Positions 1 through 11,800 of a stretch of DNA of 64,000 nucleotides are shown here, piece after piece (positions within the stretch are counted from its first letter, which is position 1; every line of letters begins with the position of its first letter). The notes under the pieces are model-generated. The model was not told where the DNA came from. It worked only from the letters and a program-made list of their open reading frames with translations, and ran no database searches. The position numbers and the translations under genes were made by a program. Origin of the DNA: Okeania sp. SIO2C9 (GTDB lineage: Bacteria; Cyanobacteriota; Cyanobacteriia; Cyanobacteriales; Microcoleaceae); the NCBI RefSeq assembly GCF_010672455.1, contig NZ_JAAHGO010000017.1, positions 79,126 through 143,125 of the forward strand, read 5' to 3'.

Positions 1-940
1 TTTCCAGGTTAGGAGTATCGGCAACAGGAGTAACATTAATACCAACTGTTGCTGTATCTGTTAACCCTTCAGTATCCGCAATAGTATAGGTAAAACTCTC
101 CTCTCCACTAAAATTTTCATCAGGGGTATAGATGAAACTGTTTTTGGTTTCTTCTAAAGTGCCATTTTTGATATTATCCGCAGCAAACTCAGTAATTGTA
201 ATTTCGTCACCATCAGGGTCAGAGTCATTTGCTAATAATTCTGACTTATCAATAGTAATAGCAGTATCTTCGTTAGTTTCAAATACATCATCACCAGCAA
301 TGGGAGCGCTGTTTAGGGGAGTCACTTCTACAGCAATAACCCCAGACTCCGAAGCAGTATCGCTATTAGCTGTTTCTGTTGCTGTGACTGTAACTGTTAA
401 CTCAAAGTTTAATACTTCTGTTTGTTCTGCTGCAGAAGGTATTAGAGTTAAATTTTCCAGTTCCTCAACAGTCAGCTCCCAAGTACCGTTACCTTGGTCA
501 GTTCCTGCTGAAAGTGTTGCTCCCTCTGGCACTCCAGCGATGGTAATAGACAGATTTTCCGAACCGCTAGTATCTACTAAACTGGCAGTAATATCTAAAG
601 ATATTGACTCATCTTGACCACCTGATACATTTGGTGTAGATATTTCCAGGTTAGGAGTATCGGCAACAGGAGTAACATTAATACCAACTGTTGCTGTATC
701 TGTTAACCCTTCAGTATCCGCAATAGTATAGGTAAAACTCTCCTCTCCACTAAAATTTTCATCAGGGGTATAGATGAAACTGTTTTTGGTTTCTTCTAAA
801 GTGCCATTTTTGATATTATCCGCAGCAAACTCAGTAATTGTAATTTCGTCACCATCAGGGTCAGAGTCATTTGCTAATAATTCTGACTTATCAATAGTAA
901 TAGCAGTATCTTCGTTAGTTTCAAATACATCATCACCAGC
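1..940. repeat. 298-bp identical direct repeat inside RTX gene A
   Basis: Bases 1-298 recur, by eye without a mismatch, at 643-940, an offset of 642 bp (214 codons, in frame). Each copy encodes one cadherin-like/VCBS-type domain. The left limit is set by the window edge, so the true repeat may be longer. Identity at the DNA level suggests a recent in-frame duplication or gene conversion. Confidence 0.9.
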
Positions 941-3900
941 TATAGGAGAGGTATTACCAGGGTTAATATCAATATTTAACAACCCACTGGTCGTACCCCC
1001 ATCTTGATCAGTCACAACATAACTAAATGTATCTGTACCAGGTTCATCTCCTGTATGTTGGTAAGTAAGACTACCTTGGTCAATATCCTCTTGAGTGAAA
1101 GTATCTGCTACTCCCAGAGTCGCGTTTTCTAGTTGTAGTTTCCCACTGCTTGGTAATTCCGTAATTTCATAAATTAGAGTTTCTGCAACTGCCTCAGTAT
1201 CAGGATCTTCTGCCAGTAGATTTTTATTAGTAATTTCTCCCTGGGTATTTTCATCGAGACTTAAATTCTTGCTCGTAATATTTGGCGGGACATTAACTCT
1301 GATTTCAAAAGTGTCTGTAGTTTCACCTCCTACCTGGTCTGAAACGCTGAAACTAAAAGAATCATTTTTAGTATCGTTATTATCATGTTCATAGGTGAGT
1401 AACCCTTGGTCAATATCCTCCTGAGTAAAACTAGTAAAGCTTCCTCCATCAACTAGCAAATTACCACGAGTAGGCAATTCTGTAACTGTATAAATTAAAG
1501 AAGTTTTACTGTCATCGGTTGTTTCTAGGAGAGTATTATCTATTATTCCAGTCTCTTGTGTATTGACCACTAATTCGGTATTCGTGCCCACCAATGGTAA
1601 ATCATTAATACTGACATTAATCAGAGCAGTATCAGTTTGAGCTTCCCCTAAACCTGTATTTCCTTGGTCATTTACCGAGATACTGATAGACTCACTACCT
1701 GAGTTATTACCTGTATATGTCAGGGTGTTGAGAGACTGGTTAATATCTTCTAAAGTTCCCGTAAATACTATTTCGGCATCTGCTTTACCATCACCTGTGC
1801 TAAAAGTTAGACCAGAAGTAGAATTAAGAGTAAGCTTACCCTCATTAGTAGTTTCGAGAGTAACTTCTAATTCTTCGTCTCCAGCATCAGGGTCTGTCAC
1901 CTCAATACCAACAATATCTAATTCTTCCCCTTCATTAACCAGTTGTTGGTCGTCAGGAATGGTAATTTCTGGCGGGTCGTTGACATTGAGCAGGGCGATC
2001 GTAAATGACTTGGTTAAATTTTCTCCAGCATTGTCAAAGGTTCTGACTTGGATGTCATAGTTCTCTTGTTCCTCAAAATCAAGACTTGCTCCCTCTGCTA
2101 CAACTAACTGGTCTTCGCTGAGAGCAAAGCGTCCATCAGCATCATCAATTAATCTATATTCATGGACATCATTTTCATCTGGGTCTTCTGTGGTAAATGT
2201 ACCAATAACTGTACCTGCTTCACTATTTTCTTCCACACTATCGTTATCTAACAGAATGTCAGTGGGAGGATCGTTGAGAGAAGGTGGTGTTACTTCACCT
2301 GGATCTGGAGGTGTTGGTGATGGTGTTGGGTCTGGTGAGTCTGTTGGGGTTGGGGTTGGTGTTGGGTCTGGTGAGTCTGTTGGGGTTGGTGTTGGTGTTG
2401 GGTCTGGTGAGTCTGTTGGGGTTGGGGTTGGTGTTGGGTCTGGTGAGTCTGTTGGGGTTGGGGTTGGTGTTGGGTCTGGTGAGTCTGTTGGTGTTGGTGT
2501 TGGGTCTGGTGAGTCTGTTGGGGTTGGTGTTGGTGTTGGTGTTGGGTCTGGTGAGTCCGTTGGAGTTGGTGATGGTGTTGGGTCTGGTGAGTCCGTTGGA
2601 GTTGGTGATGGTGTTGGGTCTGGTGAGTCCGTTGGAGTTGGTGTTGGTGTTGGTGTTGGAATAGGAGTTTCTGGAGTAGGGAAAAAGTTATCAGAATTAA
2701 GAGTGCCACTATCAACTCCAATTAAAATAGCTAAAGTATTACCGTCGGCATTCCGAATAACAGTGTTACCACCCTCGTTAGATATTTCTAAGTCTTCAAA
2801 CCTCAGACCTCCCTCCAAACTAATAAGGTCTTCAACAGTACTAAAATCAGTAACAGTATATAAATTATCAGGTTCCTCAAAATCTACAATAACGAAACTA
2901 TCTTCACCCTCGCCCCCAGTTAAAGTATCATCACCTCGACCACCTATCAATAGATCGTCACCCTGACCTCCATCAATAGAATCATTTCCTCTACCACCTG
3001 AGAGGACATCATTTGCCTCCCCACCAGCAAGGACATCGTTTCCTCGTTCGCCATTGACAGTATCGCTACCCTCACCTCCTAATAATAAGTCATCATCCTT
3101 ACCTCCAGATAATACGTCATCTCCCGTACCACCATCTAGAGTATCGTTACCTTGGTTTCCTGATAAAGAATCATTATCTTCATTTCCTGAAATACTATCA
3201 GTACCTTCACCACCGCTAATAACATCTAACCCCGCGCCACCAGAGATAATATCGTTACCATCCTGGCCAAAAAGACTGTCGTTACCCCCATCTCCTGCTA
3301 CCGTATCATCGCCAATATCTCCTGAAACAAAGTCGTTTTCTCCTCCTCCTGCTACATCATCGTTTTCCTTACCACCGTAAATAATGTCTCTACCTTCTCC
3401 TCCTCTGACTGTATCTGAGTCGCGATCGCCCAATACTGTATCATTCCCAGCATCACCGACAACAGAGTCAGCATCTCTTCCTCCTCGTAGACTATCATCT
3501 CCCAAACCACCGCTAACTGTATCATTGCCTCGGTTACCGTTGATTTGGTCGTTGCCTTCTTGGCCAAGTAAAGAATCACTTTCTTCTTGGCCAAATACGA
3601 TATCATTGCCACCTAGTGCAGAATATGTATCGCTGAAAGCACTGCCAAATGCTAGATCGTCTCCCTCAGTGCCAACGTCTTCTCCTTCAAAAAGAATTCC
3701 TCCCCCTGGTGCTGTAGGTACGGGAGCTGGCGTTGGGGATGGTGTTGGTGGTGGTGTTGGGGATGGTGTTGGCGCTGGTGTTATTATTGGTGGGGTTGGT
3801 GTTATTACTGGTGGAGTTGGTGTTATTACTGGCGGTTCTGTTGGTTCTGCTTGCTCTATCACTACAAAGTCGCCATTTGCATCGAAGAAACCTATTATAC

Positions 3901-4282
3901 CATCTATTACGACTATTTCCCTACCTTCGGGAGTTGTTGGTATTGGTGTTGGTGGTGGTGTTGGGGATGGTGTTGGGGATGGTGTTGGGGATGGTGTTGG
4001 CGCTGGGGTTGGCGCTGGGGTTGGGGATGGTGTTGGGGATGGTGTTGGGGATGGTGTTGGCGCTGGGGTTGGCGCTGGGGTTGGCGCTGGTGTTGGCGCT
4101 GGGGTTGGCGCTGGTGTTGGCGCTGGTGTTGGCGCTGGTGTTGGCGCTGGGGTTGGAGCTGGAGTTGGATCTGGTACTGTCTGTAATGGTACAAAGTCAC
4201 CATTATCATCAAGGAAACCTCTTATAAGAAAGCCATTGATTTCCCTTGTAACTATTGAAAAAATTGGGGAAGCTGAAGCCAT
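1..4282 (-). CDS. RTX/cadherin-like repeat protein A (partial; C-terminus beyond the window)
   Basis: Open on the minus strand from an ATG at 4282 (GAGG ribosome-binding site at 4291-4294) to the window edge, about 1427 codons. Order: N-terminal motif [20 protein letters not shown] shared with the paralogue at 8885-12694; Pro-Thr-Ala linkers (about residues 37-186); RTX nonapeptide repeats of GGxGxD type (about 214-460), expected to bind calcium; an RTX C-cap-like segment; a PTPTDSPDP linker (about 540-660); a cadherin-like domain with LDFEEQENY; then several CSPG/VCBS-like Ig-fold domains. Two of the last domains are encoded by identical DNA. Such proteins are usually secreted by type I systems and act in adhesion, motility or sheath; no secretion genes are in the window. 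The family is clear, the precise role is not. Confidence 0.85.
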   Translation of the reverse strand, partial: MASASPIFSIVTREINGFLIRGFLDDNGDFVPLQTVPDPTPAPTPAPTPAPTPAPTPAPTPAPTPAPTPAPTPAPTPSPTPSPTPSPTPAPTPAPTPSPTPSPTPSPTPPPTPIPTTPEGREIVVIDGIIGFFDANGDFVVIEQAEPTEPPVITPTPPVITPTPPIITPAPTPSPTPPPTPSPTPAPVPTAPGGGILFEGEDVGTEGDDLAFGSAFSDTYSALGGNDIVFGQEESDSLLGQEGNDQINGNRGNDTVSGGLGDDSLRGGRDADSVVGDAGNDTVLGDRDSDTVRGGEGRDIIYGGKENDDVAGGGENDFVSGDIGDDTVAGDGGNDSLFGQDGNDIISGGAGLDVISGGEGTDSISGNEDNDSLSGNQGNDTLDGGTGDDVLSGGKDDDLLLGGEGSDTVNGERGNDVLAGGEANDVLSGGRGNDSIDGGQGDDLLIGGRGDDTLTGGEGEDSFVIVDFEEPDNLYTVTDFSTVEDLISLEGGLRFEDLEISNEGGNTVIRNADGNTLAILIGVDSGTLNSDNFFPTPETPIPTPTPTPTPTDSPDPTPSPTPTDSPDPTPSPTPTDSPDPTPTPTPTPTDSPDPTPTPTDSPDPTPTPTPTDSPDPTPTPTPTDSPDPTPTPTPTDSPDPTPTPTPTDSPDPTPSPTPPDPGEVTPPSLNDPPTDILLDNDSVEENSEAGTVIGTFTTEDPDENDVHEYRLIDDADGRFALSEDQLVVAEGASLDFEEQENYDIQVRTFDNAGENLTKSFTIALLNVNDPPEITIPDDQQLVNEGEELDIVGIEVTDPDAGDEELEVTLETTNEGKLTLNSTSGLTFSTGDGKADAEIVFTGTLEDINQSLNTLTYTGNNSGSESISISVNDQGNTGLGEAQTDTALINVSINDLPLVGTNTELVVNTQETGIIDNTLLETTDDSKTSLIYTVTELPTRGNLLVDGGSFTSFTQEDIDQGLLTYEHDNNDTKNDSFSFSVSDQVGGETTDTFEIRVNVPPNITSKNLSLDENTQGEITNKNLLAEDPDTEAVAETLIYEITELPSSGKLQLENATLGVADTFTQEDIDQGSLTYQHTGDEPGTDTFSYVVTDQDGGTTSGLLNIDINPGNTSPIAGDDVFETNEDTAITIDKSELLANDSDPDGDEITITEFAADNIKNGTLEETKNSFIYTPDENFSGEESFTYTIADTEGLTDTATVGINVTPVADTPNLEISTPNVSGGQDESISLDITASLVDTSGSENLSITIAGVPEGATLSAGTDQGNGTWELTVEELENLTLIPSAAEQTEVLNFELTVTVTATETANSDTASESGVIAVEVTPLNSAPIAGDDVFETNEDTAITIDKSELLANDSDPDGDEITITEFAADNIKNGTLEETKNSFIYTPDENFSGEESFTYTIADTEGLTDTATVGINVTPVADTPNLE
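2300..2664. repeat. Coding minisatellite, PTPTDSPDP linker of RTX gene A
   Basis: About nine imperfect units of 24-36 bp built on GGGTCTGGTGAGTCTGTTGG (plus-strand reading) encode a [11 protein letters not shown] linker on the minus strand. Unit length is always a multiple of 3, so gain or loss of units keeps the frame. Confidence 0.9.
3725..4170. repeat. Coding minisatellites, PTPAP/PTPSP linkers of RTX gene A
   Basis: Two blocks (about 3725-3835 and 3940-4170) of 12-bp units GGTGTTGGCGCT or GGGGATGGTGTT encode PTPAPTPSP linkers on the minus strand, separated by about 35 residues of non-repetitive sequence ([16 protein letters not shown]) that resembles the N-terminal motif. Homogeneous third positions point to recent unit amplification. 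Confidence 0.85.
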
Positions 4283-5316
4283 TTTTCTACCTCATTAAAT
4301 AATAGATAATTTACATTAGTTAATATGATACAAGTTCGATTTTTTTTTGTCGTTTTAGTTATTGATTATGTAGTAATATAGTTGAATTTTACAAGGGATA
4401 ATATTGTTTTTATTACAGGTTATATCATGTCCGCTTAATTAGTAAAAATAAAGTTATTAGGTAATAGGTGGTAGGTGTAAATTAAAGAGGAAATACTGAA
4501 TAGGAGCATAAATTTGGGAGACACCTTCCAGAGCAAGAAGTGAACATTTTTATTATACTTAATTATCCGGAAATGGTATTATTAATAACTTTAATTTATC
4601 AAGTTACTTAAATCGAACGAACCCATCTATATTCATTCAACATTTCTCGTATTGGGAAAGTAAAACTATAACTAATTGAATTAGTTTCAACCATAAAATT
4701 TGATTTTTTTTTGCTCTACAACTTTGTTAAGGTTAACATTTTTTTTCCTTTTTAACAATTGGTTTAATCTTATAAAGTTATCTAGATATTGCAAGTATTA
4801 TTTGCTGATCGTTATCTGGGATAAATTATATCATTTGCCCCCTTCGGAGAAGCTACACTTACGGTCAAACAGTTATAATAGGGCTTCGGAGTTTTGCTCT
4901 AGCCCTAATATCAAGTCTCATTAATTAGCCATAATAAAAATGTTATTTTATTGAGAGAGAATATTTTTTTCTAGGTCATGCTGCGCAAACAAACTTTCCC
5001 TTGTTCCCTGCTCCCTACTCCCTAAATTTTTTATTGTGCTTCTTCAAAGATACATGATATAAGACAAGTATTTAATTAAAGGGCTAAAGCCCAACTACAA
5101 ACAAAAACTTTATTATAACGCGCTTATTTGTTAGTGTAACTCCCCTGGAAGGGGCTAGGGTAGCTCCCTCGGAGGGGGCACATTATATTAACTAGACTTT
5201 GAAGATTTATTCTCCTAAAAAATAAAATCGTGGATAATAGCTAGGTCGAACTATTTTTATCCACTTTTGGGGCTGATTTGAACGATTTTTTTACATTTTC
5301 ATATTACCTCCTAGGG
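4283..5316. other. Intergenic region between RTX genes A and B
   Basis: No credible gene. It holds the upstream region of gene A, one end of the ATATCATGTCCG repeat family (about 4425), a short GGGCTAAAGCCC palindrome near 5080, a GC-rich stretch near 5140-5180 and a divergent member of the 21-nt repeat (4970-4990, AGGTC variant). Confidence 0.6.
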
Positions 5317-8223
5317 TTAAATAAACTTAAAGTCTGAAGAATCAATAACAGTACTAATAGCATCAGGAACAAGAGGTATATTATTAAGAACTGCTAAATC
5401 AAAAGCAGGATTACCATCATCCTCAAGATTCGGATCATATCCTAAAATAACTTTACTATTCAAACTATTATTTACATAGATAAAGAAAGCAGGACTTGTT
5501 CCCGAACCATTTTGATTATTCAGAATAGAATTAACTTGCTGCACATTTTCAAATCTATTCTCAAAAATAATAAGTTCTTGACCGCTTATATCCTGACCTT
5601 GAGAACCCAAATTATCAAGAGAAACTATCACACTAGAAAATTCTGTAGCAGTGCCAGGAGGATTAGTTAAATTGCCAAAATTACTGGATCTAAACAAGAA
5701 TACATCTACATTACTACCATTAAAATCAGTAATTACATCTACTCCTTCATTGGGGACTTCAAAAAAGAAAGCATCATCTCCCTCATTACCAGTTAACCTG
5801 TCTGCACCCAAACCACCACTCAAAGAGTCATCACCTATATTGCCATTGATACTGTCGTTACCTTCGTCACCACTGATAAAATCATTTCCTTCATTACCAT
5901 CAAGAGTGTCAACCCCTGCACCACCACTCAAAGAGTCATCACCGACCCCACCAACAACACTATCGTTGCCCAACCCACCGAATAAACTATCGCTACCAGT
6001 TTGGCCAAGCAACAGGTCATCATCAGCACCACCGTCTAGAGTATCATTACCAGAATTACCTTCTAGAGTATCATTGCCAGCATTACCAAATAGAGAGTCA
6101 TTATCATCTTCACCAGATAGAGAGTCATTGCCCGTACCTCCGTCTAGGGTATCGTTACCCTGTCCACCTCTGAGAGTATCTTGTTGTTCTGCTCCTAATA
6201 ATAGATCGTTGCCGTCTTCTCCTAACAAAGAGTCACTATCAGCACCACCATCTAGAGTATCGTTGCCTACTCCTCCAAATAATGTATCAGCTTGTTCTGC
6301 ACCAAACAAAGAATCATTACCAGCTTCACCTAATATAGAATCTTCGTCCGCTCCTCCATCTAAAACATCCTCTCCAGCACGACCACTAATAGTATCCTCT
6401 CCAGCATTTCCGAGAATGTAGTCACTTGCGGGAGTACCGTTAATAGTATTATCACCAGCTCCACGTTCAAATACATTATCAACAACAGTAATACTAAAAG
6501 ATGTAGTTGGAATTGTTCCATTATCCCCATCAGAAACAGAAAAACTAAACGGAAACCTACCTGCTGTATTACCAGGAGTATATAGAATTAAGTTGTTATT
6601 AATATCAGCTTGAGAAAAAGTATCGTCATTATTGATACTATCATCAACTAATGTCAGATTACCTTGTATGGGTGCGGTAATAATATTGTAGGTAATTTCT
6701 TCTGCTGTGTTGTCAGTATCTGTAACTAAAAGATTAGTATTGAATATCGTTTGTCTTGCTCCACCTTTCTCGGCAATGATACCTCGGTTGTTAACTAACT
6801 GCGGTGAGTCATTGACTTTAATATTAACTTGGGCAGTATCGGAACCACCATTACCGTCACTAATACTATAACTAAAACTGTCCTCTCCAAGGAACCCAGT
6901 ATTAGGAGTATATATATAGGTTGTACTGTTTTCTTGTACTAATGAGCCATTTTGTGGTGTACCGATGGCAGAAATACTGAGAGGATCTCCATCTGGGTCA
7001 GAGTCATTTTCTAGTAGTTCTTGAGCAGTAATAGTTAACGGTTCATTTTGATTTGTCGTTAAGTTATCGTCCTCTGCTTCAGGGGGGTTGTTGGAAGGTT
7101 CTGGAGTTTCTGTAGGTGTTGGTGTGGGAGTTTCTGTAGGTGTTGGTGTGGGAGTTTCTGTAGGTGTTGGTGTGGGAGTTTCTGTAGGTGTTGGTGTGGG
7201 AGTTTCTGTAGGTGTTGGTGTGGGAGTTTCTGTAGGTGTTGGTGTAGGACCTGGTGAAGTTGTTGGTCCAGGAGGTGTGGGTGTGGGGAGTGATAATGTT
7301 ACAAAGTCATTAGAGTCTATTGTGCTACTTTCAACTCCTTCTAGCACTGCCAAAAAATTGCCGTTTGTACCACCGACACTAATGATAGTATTATCGGGGT
7401 TGTCTTCTGATGCAAAAATACTTAGTTCTTCAAAGGTCAAACCATTGCTCAGACCGATTAAATCTTCGTTACTGAAGTCATTAATAAAATCTGCACTGCT
7501 AACTCCCTGACCTCCTGAGTTACGAGTAATATTAAAGGTATCTTGCCCTATTCCTCCTGTTATTGTATCTGCACCAAGGTCTCCAGAGAGGAAGTCTGCA
7601 CCAACACCTCCTGCTAGTGAGTCTGCATCTTTTCCTCCAAAAAGTACATCATCTCCTGTATTACCTTCTAGAATATCTCTACCTGTTTCACCAAATAATG
7701 TATCTCCACCATCATTTCCTAATAAGCGATCGTCACCTGCTCCACCAACTACTGTATCATTACCGATGTCCCCATCCGCAAAATCATCCCCCCGGTCGCC
7801 GAATAGTAGATCGTCTTCTCCACTACCGACAATACTATCATTATCTTTACCTCCATAGATAGTATCGTTACCTTCATTTCCTATGATAGTATCACTGTCG
7901 CGATCGCCATATAAGATGTCACTACCACTAGCTCCGAACAGAGTATCTAAATCTTTGCCTCCTCGTAAACTATCATCTCCCGGACCACCGTCGAGAAAAT
8001 CATTTCCGGCATTTCCGTTCATTTGGTCTTGACCTTCATCTCCCAGGAGAGCGTCATTTTCATCTAGAGCAAAAACTGTATCATCTCCAGACAATGCTAA
8101 AATTGTATCTGCTACTGTACTCCCAATGATGGAGTCGCTGAAAATACTTCCCTCTCCTAAACCTTGGATAAAAATTGGTGGTGGTAGTTCGACTTGTTGT
8201 TTAACTCTTTCTTTTTGTGTCAT
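5317..8223 (-). CDS. RTX/cadherin-like repeat protein B, 968 aa
   Basis: ATG at 8223 preceded by AGGA. Order: short leader; RTX block 1 (about 30-235); RTX cap-like segment with NDFSNEDLIGLSNGLTFEEL; six PTPTPTET units (about 325-378); a cadherin-like domain starting NNPPEAEDDNLTTNQNEPL; a CSPG-like domain; RTX block 2 (about 605-830); a C-terminal region of about 135 residues ending DSSDFKFI. That C-terminal region is clearly paralogous to protein C (LIIFE, PAFF, LGYD, IDxxDFxFI) and is the likely type I export signal. It lacks the N-terminal motif of A and C. Expected to be a calcium-binding secreted or cell-surface protein. Confidence 0.87.
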   Translation of the reverse strand: MTQKERVKQQVELPPPIFIQGLGEGSIFSDSIIGSTVADTILALSGDDTVFALDENDALLGDEGQDQMNGNAGNDFLDGGPGDDSLRGGKDLDTLFGASGSDILYGDRDSDTIIGNEGNDTIYGGKDNDSIVGSGEDDLLFGDRGDDFADGDIGNDTVVGGAGDDRLLGNDGGDTLFGETGRDILEGNTGDDVLFGGKDADSLAGGVGADFLSGDLGADTITGGIGQDTFNITRNSGGQGVSSADFINDFSNEDLIGLSNGLTFEELSIFASEDNPDNTIISVGGTNGNFLAVLEGVESSTIDSNDFVTLSLPTPTPPGPTTSPGPTPTPTETPTPTPTETPTPTPTETPTPTPTETPTPTPTETPTPTPTETPEPSNNPPEAEDDNLTTNQNEPLTITAQELLENDSDPDGDPLSISAIGTPQNGSLVQENSTTYIYTPNTGFLGEDSFSYSISDGNGGSDTAQVNIKVNDSPQLVNNRGIIAEKGGARQTIFNTNLLVTDTDNTAEEITYNIITAPIQGNLTLVDDSINNDDTFSQADINNNLILYTPGNTAGRFPFSFSVSDGDNGTIPTTSFSITVVDNVFERGAGDNTINGTPASDYILGNAGEDTISGRAGEDVLDGGADEDSILGEAGNDSLFGAEQADTLFGGVGNDTLDGGADSDSLLGEDGNDLLLGAEQQDTLRGGQGNDTLDGGTGNDSLSGEDDNDSLFGNAGNDTLEGNSGNDTLDGGADDDLLLGQTGSDSLFGGLGNDSVVGGVGDDSLSGGAGVDTLDGNEGNDFISGDEGNDSINGNIGDDSLSGGLGADRLTGNEGDDAFFFEVPNEGVDVITDFNGSNVDVFLFRSSNFGNLTNPPGTATEFSSVIVSLDNLGSQGQDISGQELIIFENRFENVQQVNSILNNQNGSGTSPAFFIYVNNSLNSKVILGYDPNLEDDGNPAFDLAVLNNIPLVPDAISTVIDSSDFKFI
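7096..7255. repeat. 24-bp coding minisatellite in RTX gene B
   Basis: Six nearly identical 24-bp units (GGAGTTTCTGTAGGTGTTGG + TGTG, plus strand) encode PTPTPTET on the minus strand. Candidate site of length variation. Confidence 0.9.
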
Positions 8224-8458
8224 TTTAATTTTTCCTGATAATTGCTATTAGATAAAAGGGAGTAGGGAGTAGGGAGTAGGGAGTAGGGAGTAGGGAACCC
8301 ACCCCTCGCCCCTCCCCCTCCCAGGAGGGGAATAATTGATAATTTCTGTGGGATAATTCATTGGATTTTTTATTATTGGAGATGTCTATTTTTTTATAGA
8401 CAAAGGAACAGAAAATTCACCTATTCCCTATTTCCTGTTCTCTGCTCCCTATTGCTGA
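8224..8458. repeat. Upstream region of gene B with GGGAGTA heptamers
   Basis: Four to five GGGAGTA heptamers (about 8258-8296), a GC-rich block of the CCCTCCCAGGAGGGG type, then AT-rich sequence ending in GGAGATGTCTA, which is one end of the TAGACATCTCC repeat family. The segment is similar to 8606-8770, so the gene B upstream region exists in two tandem copies. Confidence 0.75.
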
Positions 8459-8624
8459 GGTAGTTCGACTTGTTGTTTACAGAGGTTTTCATTTGGGTAG
8501 ACCACAGTAGGGGCGATTCGCGTTTGCGGAGCATTCCGTAGGAAATCGCCCCTACTGTGGTTTTATTTGTGAAGATGTGGTTCATCAACTTGAAAAGCGC
8601 TGTAATTCTTTCTGTTTGTGTCAT
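8459..8624 (-). pseudogene. Duplicated 5' end of RTX gene B, split by a MITE
   Basis: The stretch GGTAGTTCGACTTGTTGTTTA at 8182-8202 (N-terminal codons of gene B) recurs at 8459-8479, and the start-codon region CTTT(C)...GTGTCATTTTAATTTTTCC recurs at 8606-8640, giving MTQTER beside gene B's MTQKER. Between the halves sits a 129-bp MITE (8477-8605). The 67-codon reading frame across this point is therefore an accident of duplication plus insertion. Confidence 0.85.
8477..8605. mobile_element. MITE family M1, copy 1 (129 bp), carrying a nested 21-nt repeat
   Basis: Ends TTACAG...CTGTAA; inner sequence TTTTCATTTGGGTAGACCAC to GTGGTTCATCAACTTGAAAA is shared with copies at 16181-16286 and 16866-16972. 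The centre here is a GTAGGGGCGATT...AATCGCCCCTAC palindrome interrupted by the 21-nt repeat at 8523-8543. It lies in the duplicated 5' end of gene B, and the uninterrupted target is preserved at about 8200. Too short to encode a transposase. Confidence 0.88.
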
Positions 8625-8884
8625 TTTAATTTTTCCTGATAATTGCTATTAGATATTTTTAGAAAAAAGGGAGTAGGGAGTAGGGGAAATAATTGATGAT
8701 TTCTGTGTAATAATTGATTTGATTTTTTGGCATTGGAGATGTCTATTTTTTTATAGACAACGGAACAGAAGTAAGAATATTCAGTTAGACAATAGGGGAA
8801 AAAGGTTGAAATTTACTCCCCCACTCCCCCACTCCTGTAAGGGCGAATGCCATTCGCCCCTACTCCTTCTTCCTTCTTCCTTCT
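8606..8884. repeat. Second copy of the gene B upstream region, plus a palindrome
   Basis: Repeats the 8221-8400 arrangement (ATTGCTATTAGATA, GGGAGTA heptamers, TTTCTGTG, GGAGATGTCTATTTTTTTAT) with divergence. At about 8837-8862 lies an imperfect GGGCGAATG/CCATTCGCCC palindrome ending CCCCTAC, followed by CTTCCTT heptamers just 3' of gene C. Confidence 0.75.
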
Positions 8885-11800
8885 TCAAATAAACTCAAAA
8901 TCACCAGCATCAATAATAGTGGAAATTTGGTCTTCTTCTGGTTCAACAGACTGGAGAATACCCAACTCAAAAGCAGGAACACTGTCATCAGCAAGACTTG
9001 TGTCATAACCAAGGACATATTTGCCTCGTTGACCATTTAGGTAAACAAAGAAAGCTGGGCGATCGCTGGAGCCATTTTGTACATTTAAGGCAGCGTTAAC
9101 TGCTTGTGCATTATCAAACTTACCTTCAAAAATAATCAACTCTGCATCACCGATACTCTGACCTTCCGATCCGATATTCTCATCCTGGAGAATTACACTA
9201 GAAAAACCATTATTAGTTAAACCGCCAAAGTTAGCAGATGTAAACAGGAATGTATCATCATCACCAGGTCGGTCGAAATCTCTGACTGTATCTATACCTT
9301 CGTCTGCAACTTCATAGAAGAAGAAATCATTCCCGGCACCACCTGTCAGTCGATCGGAACCAGAACCTCCAGCTATAGTATCATTACCAATACTGCCGTC
9401 AATTCCATCATTGTCATCACCACCTTGGATACTATCATCTCCTATATCACCCAAAATGATATCCTGACCAGAACCAGCGTCGATAGTGTCATTACCATCA
9501 TCACCAACCAGAGAGTCATCACCTTCTTCTCCAAATATTGAATCGTTCTCTGAACCACCTAAAACGGTATCTGCTCCTGCTCCACCACTAATAGTATCGT
9601 TGTCTGAACCACCGTCTATTAGATCGCTACCCTCTCCACCTGTTACGGAGTCGTTGTCAGCTCCACTGCGAATGGTATCGTTACCCGCATTACCAGCTAT
9701 GGTATCGTCACCATCTGCTCCTAGAAGAGAGTCGTTCCCTTCTCCTCCAGTCATACTATCGCTGCCATCTCCTCCTAAGAGGTTGTCGTTACCTGCATCT
9801 CCAGAAATACTATCATTACCTGCATCTCCAGAAAGGCGATCATTGCCATCACCACCAAATAAGCTATCGGAACCATCCCCACCTCTGAGAGTATCTTGTT
9901 GACTAGCACCAAATAGACAGTCATCACCAGAGTTGCCAACCAGAGAGTCGTTTCCTTCACCACCATCTATATAGTCACTACTACTGAGACCATCAATACT
10001 ATCATCTCCTGCCAACCCCAAAATATTATTACTTAGGGCAGTACCCGTGAAGTTATCAGCTTTATTTGTTAATGTTTTAGTATCATCTACAATACCAATA
10101 CTAAATGAGTTTGGAGGAACCTGACCCCCTGCAATATCAGAGACTGTGTAGGTAAAAAAGTCATTACCTGCCGTATCATCTGGAGTAAATTGTAGTAAGT
10201 TATTGTTAATATCTTCTTGAGTGAAGGTATCTCCTTCCCGTAAACGAGAACTACCTCCTATTCTTAGGTCGCCTAAGTCGGGAGCATCAGTAATTGTGTA
10301 TATTAACTCATCAGGAGAATTATCAGCATCAGATGCTTGCAAATTATTGGAATTTATAAACCGTATACCTGAACTAGCTTCAACTACTATACCAGTATTG
10401 TTAACTAACTCTGGCGATCGGTTAACTGTGATTGTCACATCAGCACTATCGCTACCCCCATTACCATCGCTGATAGTGTAACTGAAACTGTCTGTACCCA
10501 CAAAGCCATCATCTGGGGTATATTCAAATAACCCATTGCTTTTCTCCACTAACTCTCCATTGGAGACTGATGTAAAATCAGTTACTGTTAGAGGATCGCC
10601 GTCAGGGTCGGAATCGTTTTCTAATACATTAAATTCTACTAATTTACTTTGACTAGTTGCTACTTCGTCATCTTCTGCATTTGGTCTCCGGTTAGGAACA
10701 GGTGGAGGTGTGGGTGGAGGTGTTGGACCTGGTGTTTCTGTGGGTGCTGGCGTTTCTGTGGGTGCTGGCGTTTCTGTGGGGTCTGGAGTGCCCGTTGGGT
10801 CTGGCGTGCCTGTGGGGTCTGGAGTGCCCGTTGGGTCTGGCGTGCCTGTGGGGTCTGGAGTGCCCGTTGGGTCTGGAGTGCCCGTTGGGTCTGGTGTGCC
10901 TGTGGGAGAAGGGGTAGGAAAAGGAAACCCACCAGAACCAATGAAATTACCAGCATTAATAGTATTACTGTCAACTCCCAATAGAATAGCCAAAAATGGA
11001 CCATCGGAACCATTCTGAATTATGGTGTCACGGCCTTCCCCACTGGGACTTTGGAAAATAACTAAGTCGTTAAACCCAAGACCTCCTCCTAAACGAATTA
11101 CGTCAGCATTACCATTAAAGTCAGCAATGACATCTGCTTCAAAAATTTCTAGACCACCGTTTTCGGGACTAATGACAAATGTATCGTTACCCTGATCCCC
11201 AATAAGAGTATCTGTGCCTAAACCCCCTATTAGACAGTCATTACCAATATTTCCTTGAACTTCGTCGTTACCATCTTCACCGTCTATAGTATCATTATCT
11301 CCATCACCACTGAGCAGGTCTGCTCCTAAACCTCCAAATATTGAGTCGTTGCCGAAACCGCCAGATGCTTGGTCATTGCCTTCATCACCAAAAATAGTAT
11401 CGCTGCCAGGGTCTCCAAATAAGCGATCGTTACCGAGACCACCACTAACAAAGTCCTCACCTGCGCCACCGCTAACAAAGTCGTTCCCCTCGCCTCCAAG
11501 AACATTATCGTTACCATCTCCACCTAAGACAGCATCATCTCCTCTATCACCAAATACCTCATCATCTCCTGCATCACCAGAAACATTATCATTATCTCTA
11601 CCGCCATAAAGAGTATCTCGACCATCCCCTCCACTAACTGTATCATTTCCCCGATCGCCAAATAATATATCATTACCTTCCTCTCCTAAAATCAGATCGT
11701 CATCTTTACCACCACGAGCGTTATCATTACCTTGGTTTCCTATAACTGTATCATTACCTCGACTACCATTGAGAGTATCGTTATTTTCATCTCCTCTAAT

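Noticed and set aside
2300-4170. CRISPR-like regular repeats
   Set aside because: Units have no unique spacers, lie in coding frame and vary by multiples of 3; no cas genes nearby.
8421-8624. 67-codon ORF starting MTQTER
   Set aside because: Made by a duplicated gene start joined to a MITE; see the pseudogene entry.
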